The notes beneath the pieces were generated by a model. The model made no database searches and was not told the DNA's origin. It saw only the letters and a list, made by a program, of their open reading frames with translations. The position numbers were made by a program, and so were the translations under genes. A stretch of DNA of 64,000 bases from Axinella damicornis (taxonomy: Eukaryota > Porifera > Demospongiae > Axinellida > Axinellidae): positions 12,395,928-12,459,927 of the forward strand of contig OZ007514.1 of the NCBI GenBank assembly GCA_963931865.1, read 5' to 3'. Positions 11,898 to 23,150 of this stretch are shown one piece after another (within the stretch, counting starts at the first letter, position 1; every line of letters begins with the position of its first letter).

Positions 11898-13389
11898 CCC
11901 ATTTCGGTAAGTCTGTTCCCATCCATCACAAGACAGGTTGCCAGGTGTCTAGAAATCATTTTCAATGCTGAAGTCCCCAGAACACAGTGAGAGAGAGACA
12001 ATCTGTGTGGGTCCTGTGTAAACTCCAAACACTGGAGGATGCTGTGAATGTCACCAGTTGTCACAGCTGTGTCACTGACTGCAGCTGTCATGGAGGAGAG
12101 CAGTTCCACCTCCTCTGGGGAGGCTTCTCCAGCTTCACACAGACAGTTTGATAGTCTCAAGATATCATCTTTGTAGTGTATCTTTAACCGTTCTTTCACA
12201 CGTTTCTGAAGCTTATCCGATCCATGCCCAGTCAAAAACTCATAGAAATAATTAGAGGTGTTTTTCTTTGCAGAAAATAGCCTACATTTAGTTGCAGCAG
12301 TGCATACCAGGAGTGAATGAAGAAAGTACCTCATGAGTGGCATCAGAAAATGGTACCCCCACTGTTCATAACAAATGTGCTGGGCAGATTCAACTATGAA
12401 CGGTCTAACAATAGCAAGGAAGTCATCCTTTGCAACAGCTGCTCTGGCAGTTTCCAACAGACTATCCTGCAATGGCTGTGATTGAGATGAAATGCTGAGT
12501 TGGTTAGCCACAAATAGTGATAGCAGTTCTGTCCAAGTGGTGGGAAGTTGTCTGTTCAGATTGTCAAAACTCAAAACCACATCCAAGATCATGCTCAAGT
12601 AAATGGGAAATGAAGACAGAGTTCCAATCTTCGGATTATTAGAAAGGTAGAATAGCAACTCACTGGCATCGTCTGGGGTTAAGTGTTGTGTAATCTGCCT
12701 TGCAATCTGTGAACTGTCAAGTCCAAGGATCTCATAATGAGCACAGTTTCTACTGCAATCCAGTGGTCGTGTATACCGTGAGCTGCTGGTGGTAATAACT
12801 ACAGCTGACTTTTTTAGCACGGAGCCTGTCAACAACCCATCGAAAAATCCTCCTTTCTTAATGACAGTCTGACAGTTAAATCCATCCAGAATAAAGAGTA
12901 CTTTGTCCCCTTCTTTCTCTCGAATCCATTTGCAAACTTCATTGGTTGATGGCAACTGCAGAAATATTTGCCTAATAAAACCATCTAAATTTTCACAGTT
13001 CTGATACTCCCAGATGTTTATATTCAGTAACAGAGCAAAGCTGCGGAGTGCGTACTGCTTGGCCCAGTAGGCGCTCACTTTCTTCATTAGGAGTGTCTTG
13101 CCAGAGGCTGGGGGACCTTTGATAAGAAAACATCTGTTCTTCCTTTCTGATACGTTATTCAGGAATGACTTTACGGTAACCATCTTGATGTTGGAGGGAT
13201 AATGGTCAGCCATCTCATAATGACAAGTGTAGTCCAGGCTTTGGAGAAGCTTATCTGTGTCCTGGACGACTCCGAGGCTACGCGTGAACTCCTTAACCTT
13301 ACAGCAAGGAGCACCATCGGCTCTATTGTCCGCTTGTGTTTTTTGTACACATCTTTCTAATAGTAAACTTCGCACCAAGGGCACTACAC
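11898..13389 (-). CDS. NLR gene 1, NACHT exon
   Basis: A single 1492-nt exon, phase 1 in (acceptor attgtag) and phase 2 out (donor gtatgtg). It encodes a NACHT NTPase that normally drives nucleotide-dependent oligomerisation of NLR receptors in the cytosol. Walker A is GPPASGKT. The Walker B strand reads VLFILDGFN, so the usual second acidic pair (DGLDE) is replaced by F-N. A sensor-like strand AVVITTSSSR follows. The C-terminal part is helical and ends in an LRR-like start (LSLSHCVLGTSALKMISRHL, then DGNRLTE) that continues into the first LRR exon. A Met-initiated frame begins upstream at 13465, but paired phases with gene 2 support the acceptor at 13389. Confidence 0.88.
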
Positions 13390-13485
13390 CTACAATTATG
13401 AAAAATCTCATCATAATCAACCCTGACTTTGCACACAATGAACACAATAAGTTTTTGACATGCATGAACAGTGGTTTTTACCTAC

Positions 13486-15465
13486 CTGATAGAGACTGAA
13501 TGCTCAACAGTAGTTCCTTGGCTTCATCAACATGCCCATGTGTCAGCAAGCACTCAACAAGCCTCTCATAGGTAGCAGTTTTCTCGTCCATCGTCCTCCA
13601 GCGCTGAAGAGCCAGGTATTTCTGCTCACATTCATCTCCTGGATAGGTTTCTTCTAGCTCTTCCAGGTCCCATTCACTAACTCCAAGGTACGGAGCCAAG
13701 TCTTTCCAGTTTCCCATCTTCTTGGCAAACTCCTTCAAGGACTCATCGGAGCACGTTTCTTGGAGCTTACCTTCAGCAGTGCCTGTAATTAGGTCAGTCA
13801 AGTAACTGAATTCCTCCTTACTCATTTGTTCCCTATCATCTTCAGGGATAAAGTGTTCCAGTCCAAAGTTCTTGGTCTGAGCCCTGTCTTCTCCACTAAC
13901 AGGTGCGACAGTCCGTGGAAGTTCATTGCACAACTCTTGAATGTTATCTGCAACCATTTCATAGTCAAGCTCTAAACTCCGGACACAAACATCAGCTAGA
14001 ATGGTCAGGTCTTCCTCACAGAGCTCATTGAAGATCTCACTGATACTCACTGGAATTAGAAATGTAAATTGATGTGTGTTGAACCCTCCCTCCCAGTAGG
14101 CATAGGTGATGAAGTCATGGTCAATGCCTGTAGCCTTTTCAACTGCTTCTCTCAGCTGCTGCATGTCACCCAATGTCCATTCATTCCCGCCACCATCAAC
14201 AGTTACTCGCAGCTTCTTAACTCCACTCAATTCTAAAATTTGCTCCTCAGAAAGAGGATCTGGGAGAGTGGACAATCGAGTGTGAGGGGGAAGCCTAGTT
14301 GTGTATGCCTGGACTGCAGGTATTAGCTTGCTGTCAAATGCACCGACAACTTTCGGAAGAATTCCCCAGTTCAGAAAGTTCATGACTTGAGGATTCAAAG
14401 CTGTGAACACTTCGGAGACTGATTTTGCATCTTTCAGGAGACTGGAGTCAACGTAATGAGACTCAGGATATAAGATGTGGTTGAAATTCAGTAGGAATTC
14501 CTTCAACTTACCAGTTTCCACAGATTCTGCAAGTGAAGTTCCTACTTGCGATGTGAGAGTCTGGAATTCCGAGTTCCAGTAGACTGCCTGAGAGGAATCC
14601 TGAGTTATGGGGACTTGTTTCACTCTGGAAGTGGTGTACGTTGATATATCAGTGTTGGACACCGGCTGGGAGGGTTGTAGGTCAATACCTTGATTGTCTA
14701 ATTCAATTCTGAGGATGCCATGATCAGCTAGATCCCTATGTCCATCTTCATTCAGATCACTGAAGACATTGACCACGGTTTCTGGAATCAGGAAAGTGAA
14801 TATAACACTACCTGGCTTCTGCTTGGCATAGACGATCACTATACGGTCAATTCCTGTGTTCCTTTCAATGGTTTGTTGGACTCTTTCAACATCCATCATA
14901 GTGGTGTTGTCAATATTAGCATCTCCACCATACACAACATTTATCCTCTTGGTTCCAGGGCATGCTTCAATATCTTCATCAGAAAGCGGTTCACGCATTC
15001 GTTTGAGAGGTTTCTTACGAGGGAAGTTCTCTTCATAATGTTTTACAAGAGATTTTGATTGATCATCTCCATAATATTATCTGTTTACAATTCTTCTCAG
15101 GAGGTGAGTGTGTGTAAAGTTGATGTATTGCGGATGGAGTGCTTCCAGAATTTCTCCAGGAGTGTTACATTGCTCAAAGAATTTGGCATCAATGTAGCGC
15201 TGCTGTGTTCGAGGGTGAGAAAGGAGTTTCAAATACAATTTTAGATTGTCAACATCAGCTGATTTATTGAGAAGTTGAATTACTTTGGCAAGCATGTCAG
15301 CAAATTCACTCGGAAGATCCCATTCGTCATCATCACTGATGGATTCTGCGTCAGTGGGAAAAGTGACATTGAACTCTTCTCTTTCCACCTGCTTTGCACT
15401 TACCGTTACTATCTCCTCAGCAGTGGCCAGCTGTTTGGTCGGGAGTTGTAATGTAGATGCTTTTT
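13486..15465 (-). CDS. NLR gene 1, effector-side exon: two copies of a two-part module, then DEATH; interrupted by TAA
   Basis: A 1980-nt exon in frame throughout except for TAA at 15077-15079. In order it has a helical part A1 (EFADMLAKVIQLLNK to HTHLLRRIV), then B1 (DIEACPGTKRINV to FTFLIPETV), A2 (FQTLTSQVGTSLAE onwards), B2 (GVKKLRVTVDGG to FTFLIPVSI) and a DEATH domain (LKEFAKKMGNWKDLAPYLG to YERLVECLLTHGH). Comparison with gene 2 shows the stop lies in a 6-nt longer stretch after IVNR, with homology continuing in the same frame on both sides. The DEATH domain is expected to recruit partners; A and B are not assigned to a named family here. The 5' boundary (acceptor aaagcag, phase 1) is my best fit, not proven. 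The allele may be a pseudogene. Confidence 0.75.
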
Positions 15466-15531
15466 CTGCTTTGTGTGGGCAAATATGTTTGCAGTACTTG
15501 CAAGATACATATTCCTCAAGCGTATGCTTAC

Positions 15532-15750
15532 CTAACTTTCCCAGCGCCCTGCAAAGATCAGCCCACGACGCTTCAGGTTTTGTTCGTAGCCAGCAGTTTA
15601 CCATGGAGATGAATTGCATGTTTACTTCTCGTTCATTTACTCTGATTGCATCAAGGTCTTGTATCTTCAAGTCAAGAAACACGCCGAGTGGATACCAGTC
15701 AGTGAAGTTGGGTCCAAGTTCCTCCAGCACAATTTGAAGAGTTGGCAAAT
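15532..15750 (-). CDS. NLR gene 1, first DEATH-domain exon
   Basis: A 219-nt exon, acceptor actgtgcag and donor gtaagc, phase 1 to phase 1. It encodes LPTLQIVLEELGPNFTDWY to SWADLCRALGKL, a six-helix DEATH-like pattern with W at the usual place. The same frame is open upstream to 15832 and downstream past the donor, so the exact ends rest on the matching phases with the leader exon (21567) and with gene 2. Such domains recruit DEATH-containing adaptors or proteases. A 66-nt intron to the next exon (15466-15531) is inferred. Confidence 0.7.
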
Positions 15751-16439
15751 CTGCACAGTACAACAACCACCTGTCAGGACTATATCTGTTTGTAGCACAC
15801 AGTACACACTTTGTCACAAAACCAGCTCCCAATACTCCTGGGAAAAAAACCAGAGGCTAACAAGGCTCCTTAAGAATACTACCACACACACTACATGCAC
15901 TTGTCTGCATATTGAGCTACAACAATCAAGTTGACAAAATTCAACAAAAATAAAGGTCTGAGTTGATATTGCAAGTCCCTAGCCAGTATTTTTTTAGGTT
16001 TTGCCAAACTTAGGCTGTTTTCTTCAATCAATGACATTTACAAGGAACAAATAATGATGTTAGCTACACACTCAATTCATGTGGGGTACAATCTGAACAA
16101 GCGATTGAATAAATATCAAGAGCAGCAGAGGATGAAAATAGTCTGGTCTTCATTCGAGTGGAAACCACTGTGTTAGTAGCGGTGAAGCATGGCCCAGATC
16201 TTAGTCTCACCTTGGGATTGATAACTACATAGCAGAATAACGACGGGCTTGCTCCAATTAACACACAGCAAATACTTGAACAACTGGCAAATGTATACTC
16301 CCAGTAAGTGCAACCGGTAGGGTAGATTCACCTTTTAGGACGAAGCCTCGGGCCTTCCTCTCACCTCATGGATGCCTCAGCGGACTCTGATTGCATCCAC
16401 AACTAGACTGGACTCGTACTTGCATTTCGTTTCAATTAA

Positions 16440-16600
16440 CACACACCTTACGCTAGCAATGGTTCCAAACGGAAAGACAGTGGAAGACAAAAGCGACCCT
16501 AATTCCACCACCAGGGTGAGCTTCAGCGCAATTATTGTATGTTCAGGTCAGTGATCACGACAATGTAGTCAAATCTTCGTAGACCTTTCCTGCGAGCTGT
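16440..16600 (+). repeat. Copy of the ATG cassette repeat (AAGACAAAAGCG ... CCACCAGGGTGAG)
   Basis: The + strand sequence around 16468-16525 (acggaaagacagtggaagac, then ccaccaccagggtgag) matches the better preserved cassettes at 46.1, 46.5, 48.9 and 63.5 kb. This copy is degenerate. It lies in the large intron between leader and DEATH exons of gene 1, on the opposite strand. Function unknown. Confidence 0.5.
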
Positions 16601-16734
16601 GAGGTTTAGTTAATTACTTTACATGGCACTATATTTCTTTTATGCTTGTAGAGGCCTGTGTGGCTAGGTATATCCATAAATATTTCACTTCAACTGTTGC
16701 ACTAGCCAAAGAATTTACTATGCCAAACGGCATG

Positions 16735-17851
16735 CCAAGTGGCCGGTATCCGTCTGCATTCTGACGAGTCCCTTGAAGGTCGGACACCAGCTGCTGTCAC
16801 CAGACCAGATCCTGACTCTTCTCAGGTTCTGCCTGAGTGCCACGTACCTGGCATATCGAGGGAACTTCTATCAACAGACCTTTGGAACTGCTATGGGGTC
16901 TCCAGTCTCAGTCACGGTTGCCAACCTTGTGATGGAAGACGTGGAGGAGAGAGCCTTGACATTGTTTCCATCAACACCACCATTCTGGAAGAAGTACATT
17001 GACGACACCTACACAGCCCTGAGACTTAACCAACTAGCTGCTTTCCACGAGCACTGTAACTCCGTGGAGCCATCCATCGATTTCACGTATGAAGTGGAGG
17101 AGGAAGGAATTAAAGTTGCCTTTTCGAGGTATCTGTCCATGTGGGTTCTCTTCCTGTACACTGTGGTGGACAGGGTACCATCAGGGTGGTGTGTGACCTG
17201 ATTTTGACTCCCACCACCCTCTAGCCCACAAACTGGCAGTCGTCAAGACTCTGCTCTCCAGAGCTGACACACACTGCACGTCTGTGCCAGACAAGACCCA
17301 GGAACAACTCCATGTGACTGAGTCACTGGCTCTGAATGGGTATCCACATCAGGTTGTCTCAAGGTGTCATGACCAAAGGCGTCCTGCCCGTGGACCAGAG
17401 CAAAGGACTTGCTTCAAGCCCCATCAGACACTCGGAAACATCCTAGTCCACATGAAAGATCGAACTCCGCAAGAATCACGGGCAGGCGTTGTCTACCAAG
17501 TTTCCTGCTCCGATTGCCCTGCAACATACGTGGGACAGACAGGCAGGACAATCCAACATCGGCTGTATGAGCACAAGTACGCCCTCACCAGTGGACATGT
17601 TTGGAACTCGGCAGTGGCTGAACATGCCGCTAACACAGGACATACCATCAGCTGGGATGAGGCGAAAGTCCCCACATCTGAAGCAACGATGCATCCTGGA
17701 AGCCTGGCATATTCAGCAGCAAGCCCACACCATTAACAGAGATCAAGGCCAACTACCACAAGCCTACCGACAACTAGCCTGTGTACAGCCATGGTCGCAC
17801 GACCTGTCCGCCATGCAGTGCGCGGGCAAGCTAATTGAAGAACCCCACTGA
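16735..17851 (+). pseudogene. Penelope-like retroelement fragment (reverse transcriptase and GIY-YIG endonuclease), frameshifted
   Basis: The RT part (frame 16773-17201) has FYQQTFGTAMGSPVSVTVA, a Penelope-like signature, and the catalytic YIDDTYTAL. The endonuclease part (17284-17736) has VVYQVSCSDCPATYVGQTGR and HKYALTSGH, the GIY-YIG pattern found after RT in these elements. The C-terminal piece continues in another frame (about 17680-17851). Frameshifts near 16785, between about 17130 and 17284, and near 17680, plus loss of the 5' RT region, make it dead. It lies in the long intron of NLR gene 1, opposite to the gene. Confidence 0.85.
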
Positions 17852-17929
17852 GGAAAAACACTGCCACAAGCTATGCAATGCAAAACACGCAGCATTATAA
17901 CTTCCAGACTGGAGTACACATTCGAGGCT

Positions 17930-18010
17930 TGTTTAGTTTCACTAGTCAAAATATCTGATTCAAAAACAAGACGTTTCGGTAGCTATACAACTACCATCAT
18001 CAATGCATAA
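17930..18010 (-). repeat. Penelope-like terminal sequence with a stem and GAAACGTC box
   Basis: On the minus strand a UUGAUGA box is followed by a 5-bp stem GGTAG...CTACC and then GAAACGTC. The flank (tagtttcactagtcaaaa, gattcaaaaacaagacgttt) also occurs in both arms of the inverted-repeat element at 26.1-27.3 kb. The arrangement recalls hammerhead ribozymes found in Penelope-like elements. The box has U for the essential C and no clear helix III, so an active ribozyme is unlikely. Confidence 0.4.
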
Positions 18011-18414
18011 AACAGTAAAAGAGTCTTAATTAAGTACATAACATCACTTAGTGAAAGTGGTGACCAACAAAGTCCTATCAAAGTGCTGGACAAAAGTCCT
18101 AGCTCATTCCAGAATTTCAATCGAAGTGCTGAATACTGTTCAACAAAATTTAATGCTACGATTCCACTTACGTACTTGCATACGTCACTTTACCTATTGT
18201 GTGAGTTGATGACAGGTGCGAGCTACCACTTCATGGCAAAAATATCCGTGAAGCAATGGCTGATGTTGATGCTGATCACTAGCTAGTTTCTGCTGTTATC
18301 TTTGAGTACCTTTCAACAGGATTGCTGTGAGGAATTTACATCAATTGAAGAGCTTTGATGACTACGGAAATCAGTGTAATAGGCCCAAAATATCAAATGG
18401 TGATACCAGTTAAC

Positions 18415-18955
18415 AAAATTATGCAACAGTGCCAGACTCTGCCTGGAAAATGTCATACCCATTCCAAAATTCAATGGATGTGCTGACACTGTCCAACAAA
18501 ATGTTACGACACTGTGCGGTACAAGTGCAATTCCATTCAGGAATTTGGTGCAACGGTCAGGCACAAGTGCAACCCCATTCCAGGAATTCAGTGAAAGCGC
18601 TGCACACTGTCCGGCAACCCCATTCCAGGAATTCAGTGTCACAAGTGCAACCCCATTCCAGGAATTTGGTGTCACAAGTGCAACCCCATTCCAGAAATTC
18701 AGTACAAGTGCTGGACACTGTCCGGCACAAATGCAACCCCATTCCAAGAATTCAGTGCAAGTGTCAGATAGTGTCTGGCACAAGTGCAACCCTGATCCAG
18801 GAATTCAGTAAAAGCGCTGGACACTTTCCGGTACAAGTGCAACCCCATTCCAGGAATTTGGTGCAAGCTAGTGCCAGACAATGTCCGGCACAAGTGCAAT
18901 CCCATTCCAGGAATTTGGTTGAAATGTCGGTCACTGTCAGGCAAAAGTGCTACTG
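18415..18955. repeat. Minisatellite with ~53-bp and ~35-bp units
   Basis: About a dozen copies of a unit centred on acaagtgcaaccccattcca and ggaattcagtg, alternating with ctggacactgtccggca. Degenerate copies extend upstream to about 18065. It produces overlapping frames on both strands that are not genes. It lies within the NLR gene 1 leader intron. Confidence 0.85.
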
Positions 18956-19019
18956 CATTCATGAGGAAGGGCAACCACTTCATTTTATTGTTGTCTTATT
19001 TAGTCCAGACAGTGATACC

Positions 19020-20000
19020 ACTCTGATGGATGTAGCCGGATATATCCAGCATGAGATTTTCATCAGTGACATCACACTTCCGGCAATGTCCTTTGGAGAT
19101 AGGTTCTGTGTGAGTAGAAAGGGCGGGATAGGAGGTGGGTGGGTGCACCTGAAGGTTGCAGACAGCATGGCCATGTCTGGGCTTGGCCTTGAAAAGCTCT
19201 TGGTTGGAGCCACTGGGCCACTTCTCTCCTCCTTTGCACAAATGGGCTGAGAAACAGTCCTCTCACCTTGTAGGGGCTCAATTTCTGGCAGTGAAGCTTT
19301 TTTCCCGGGTGATGGTCGATCAAGAGCCATGACTATTGAATGCCCCTTGATGGGTGGGTGTAGTTAAAGTCACAAATGTGTAGAAGATTGCTGTATGGGC
19401 TGACAACCAGAGAGAACTGGAATATGGTACGTTTAGTGCATCCATAGGCTAAAAGAGACCTCCAGTGAAAAATTATTCATCCGTAAATTGGTTAACCCAT
19501 TAACCGATAAATTTTTCTCCGAAGGTCTCTCTTAGCTAATAGATGCACTAAACCTACCATATTTCCTGTTCTCTCTGCTTTTCAGCCCCCAAACTCCACA
19601 CACATGACCATGCAGCAATCCTCTACACATTCGTGACTCTAACCACACCCCACCCATCAAGGGGCATCCAATAGTCACGGCTCTCTGCCGACCATCGCTC
19701 GTCTAGACCGAGAAAAACGCTTCACTGCCAGAAATGGGGGCCCTACTAGGCGAGAGGACTGTTTTCTCGGCCCATTTGTGCAAAGAAGGAGAGAAATGGC
19801 CCACCCAGCTCCAACCAAGGGCTTTTCAAGGCCAAGCCCAAAAGCAGCCATGCTACCTAGGCTCAGTGCTGAAACCCACCCACCTCCCCTTGTCCCGCCC
19901 TCTCTGCTGGCGCAGAGCCTAAGTCCCAAGGACATTGCCGGAAGTCTGACATCACTGATGAAAGTCTCATGCCGTCTGTAGACGGCTTTATCGGTTAAAG
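19020..20000. mobile_element. Long imperfect inverted repeat element (~1 kb, arms ~450 bp)
   Basis: The left arm (about 19034-19480) and right arm (about 19520-19990) are imperfect reverse complements. For example, gcaatgtcctttggagatag pairs with the complement of ctaagtcccaaggacattgc, and agagacctcc pairs with ggaggtctct-like sequence near the centre at about 19494-19505. No transposase is encoded. It looks like a large foldback or MITE. Frames inside, for example with EFISDITLPAMS, are repeat-derived. Confidence 0.7.
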
Positions 20001-20680
20001 TGTTAAAGTGTGCAACTGTATACATGCAGCTGTAATGACTTGATTGTTGACTTCAAACACAGAAACAGTTTACTAAACGTGGCAAGTCTATAGTCAACCT
20101 ACTCAGTAGGCCTTCATTCTAGGGAGGTCTGGGGGCATGCTCCCCCGGAAAGTTTTGGTCATTGTAGTCTTAGGCATATAGAGAAGCACACCCATGTTTA
20201 ATTTCTTCACCAACAAGCTTAAGCATACACATTATACATTTCGGAATTGTCTCTAATCAGACCTCCTCCTTTTCTGAATAGATTTCTTCAGGGCTGGCCC
20301 TAGATGGATGAGTTTCTCTGCTTCCAGAAAACAGGAGTTTTCTTTAGAAATGCACACCTTAGCTTTGGGCTACGATACCCAAGTGATTTCATGAGCTTCA
20401 GGACTTCATGCCATTTGGAGGTATTTGAGACCCTCCTATAAAACTGCTGTGTTTTGAAGGTGGTCTTCAGTCTCCGTATCCTCCCTCGGTCCAACTTAAG
20501 TTTGAGCTTAAACAGCCAGCAACATCACCAGGGCAAAGCAATGACCACCTGCCTAATGAGCAGGTTCAGTGGTAAATCTCTTGACCACTCATTGTATACA
20601 AGCATCAGTGTCAAAGCAGTCATCATGTACACCTGTATCGGGTGCTGTAACGGGGGATGGAACAACTGGGTGCTGCAGCT

Positions 20681-21285
20681 TATACCGTATACCGGGAAAT
20701 TTTGACGGCCATTAAATTTGGCGAAATGGCCTGAAATGGCTCGATATAAATTTGGCGATTTTAAAATTTGGTGATCGCGACGGAAAAGTATGATGTCACT
20801 ATGCACGCCGTGAGCGCGACGTGACTGACTTCACGAGATCGGGAAGCAGGACGAAGACGTACAAAACAGAGAGCAGTGTCGTGGCCATCATGTTTTCAGC
20901 GGCATCTGGGAGGCCCACGATCGGCGAACAGCTATCCGGGAGGTCAGCAATGCCCATGATGCGTACGCTGTGGCAGTGATGCACGACCCAGGACAGGTAC
21001 ACAGTCGGCCATGACCGCATGTTCAGCAGTCTGTAGTCTGTCTATGCTTTTAATTTGGTGCACCGTCTGTGAAGTAGTAGGCGCTTCTCTGCAGACCTCT
21101 CTCTCAGCAGTAGTACGTTCGGTCTTGCAATCTCATTGAGTCAAGGTGAACTTGCTCCCCGCGTGCACCGACAGTCGATCTAGCTGGCCAGCCAATATTG
21201 GCGATTTTTTAATTTGGCGATTGACTTGCGAATCGCCAAATCGCCAAATTAAAACGGACGCCAACATTTCCCGGTATACGGTATA
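20681..21285. mobile_element. MITE with TATACCGTATACCGGGAAAT termini
   Basis: Left tataccgtataccgggaaat and right atttcccggtatacggtata are exact inverted terminal repeats. The subterminal parts are rich in atttggcgat and aatcgccaaa, again inverted. No coding capacity was recognised. Confidence 0.8.
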
Positions 21286-21566
21286 CATCTTTCATGTCGA
21301 TTCACTGCCCTATAGTCCTGTTCAGGGCCATTGTAACTATGTCAACACAGGCATATAAAGTTGGAACAGGAGGACCACGTATGGTGCCTTCATACGTTGT
21401 CATCCTCTGAACTAGCATCTATGTACCACATTATAGAATTCATAAATTGAACACAAAATTGTGACATGTAGTGTCATAAATCTGGCATGCTTCCTAAGAG
21501 TTGTATATATACACGAGAAGAGGTAATGGGTGAGTTTAGGGCTAACAGTATGATCTAAGCACTCAC

Positions 21567-22865
21567 CAGGCCCTGGGTTGGGATGAATATCACCAGATAT
21601 CATCAGCAGCATTTCGTTCACCAAAGTGACACACTCCATCAGTATTATAGTGAAAACCACTGCTTTCAAGGTCAGTTGGTAGCGGTAGACTTTATCAGCG
21701 CAGTGAAAGCAAATAGTTCTTGCCTGCTGGCAGCAACAGAGTAACATATGATGAAATACAACATGGCCTACATGTATACTACTCATCTTGGTTGCTATGT
21801 GGCCAGACCCCATTCCGTACCATGGGATATGGACATAGAGCAGTTTGCCACCCCACACCATGAAGTGTGTACCAATCACAGCACAGTATTCAGTCACATG
21901 CTAACTTGAAGTACGTGAAAACTGGGATTATTCAAAATTCGTGTCTGAGTGAGAGTAAACTTGAAGCGTGAGAAGTGAACTGTGCGAGAAGTGTCTTGAG
22001 TCAAGAGTTGGAGTACAGTAGAAATACAAATCATGAGTGCAGCAAGGTCGCAAGTCTTACACTTGCTATCGCTGTTGCTTACGTCATAGCTAGAATACAT
22101 AGCTAATTAAATTCCTGAGCGACAAACTGGCAAATTCCTTTCCCTTGGTCAGAATGGGGTCTGGCCATGCGACACTAGTTGGTTAAACATGTAAACTACT
22201 AGACTTATTATTTATTGCAGTATATGCTCCTTTGATGGAGGGTCCTATAGGAATAGATTATACAGACCCCACTCATTATAAAGAGTGAATAATGCATGAC
22301 CTAGTCACTTGTATCACAGAAGTATAAAAATCACTGCAGCTAGCAGGATATCCCATTCTACTGAGGTATAGTGTAAAAGAAAACTGACCTTTCTTGTTCC
22401 ATAAGTATTTAAGATCCCGATGAGTATTTGGGGGAGCACCATCCAAAGAGGCATTCTGTCATGCCTTTTCCTGACTCCTTTTCGATGTCCACGAATATGA
22501 GCACGATTCACAGTATAACCTGTTGCTGCCAGCCACTCATCAATGCCAGAATGTATCCTAGAGAGATTACAGGCACAGAATACTTTCGTAAATCTAATTT
22601 TCAATCGCTGTATACTTAACAATGGATAATGTATAAATGGGGGAATCTTGCCATACAGTTGTGGAGACGGTATACAGTTCTGTACATACCTGGCTGTCGA
22701 TAGATAGGGGTAGAAAATAGTGCTCAGACTCCTGGGTGAGTATCTTCCCTCATCCTGTCCTGCTGCCCTCACGCCATACTGGAACACGGCCATCAGAATA
22801 GCCAGGGCTTGGAGTAGGACCAACCTCTTCCTCATCTTCAGGTTCCACACACTGACAGGCTGCAT
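21567..22865 (-). CDS. NLR gene 1, three leader exons ending in a 2A-like motif
   Basis: In transcript order the exons are 22690-22865 (or from acceptor at 22859), 22389-22557 and 21567-21723; phases 2, 0 and 1 agree at each junction. Exon 1 encodes a hydrophobic start (MRKRLVLLQALAILMAVFQY) like a signal anchor. Exon 2 has a basic box (HIRGHRKGVRKRH). Exon 3 has a hydrophobic helix (AVVFTIILMECVTLV) and ends SGDIHPNPGP plus one base. That base joins the DEATH acceptor at 15750 in phase (G plus AT gives Asp). The same three exons, with the same phases, precede DEATH in gene 2. The basic box and GDIHPNPGP also resemble N-terminal regions of some non-LTR retrotransposons, so an origin from such an element is possible. 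Direct linkage across the 5.8-kb intron is inferred from phase and from the conserved order. Confidence 0.65.
21568..21597 (-). other. 2A-like sequence SGDIHPNPGP (gene 1)
   Basis: The canonical 2A core is D-(V/I)-E-x-N-P-G-P; here E is replaced by H. At such sites the ribosome skips the Gly-Pro bond, giving a leader ending in Gly and a downstream protein starting with Pro. The H variant occurs in some retrotransposon 2A-like sequences, and its activity here is unknown. The splice donor gtgagt lies one base after the final Pro codon. Confidence 0.7.
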
Positions 22866-23150
22866 GAATACCAGTCAGATTGACAGCATTGTTAACAATA
22901 CATATTAGTTATAGCATGGCAACAAGGGCTGTATGCCAGATATTGGCACTGCTGTGACGTAAAGCCTGAGGACCGCAGGCCCGAGGGCTTATGTCAGCAG
23001 TGCGAATATCTGGCGTGCAGCCCGCGTTCCCATGCTATTACTGCATGCGCCTGACTGGATGTTGCTTCGCGATGTAGTGATGTCACAGCTGTGCCATTGG
23101 ATATGCCAGATATTGACACAACTGATCCTTTGAACTTGTAGGGTATCATG

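Noticed and set aside
17960..18005. Active hammerhead ribozyme
   Set aside because: The core has U for the essential C and no clear helix III; kept only as a possible relic.
18429..19250. 273-codon frame on the + strand
   Set aside because: It follows the minisatellite unit and then the inverted-repeat arm; the peptide is repetitive and lacks a domain.
21412..21897. 161-codon frame as a stand-alone protein with a 2A motif
   Set aside because: Only 21567-21723 is conserved in gene 2; the flanks are intron read-through.
22314..22865. 183-codon single frame as one gene
   Set aside because: It runs through an intron. Phases and the gene 2 copy support two separate exons (22690-22865 and 22389-22557).
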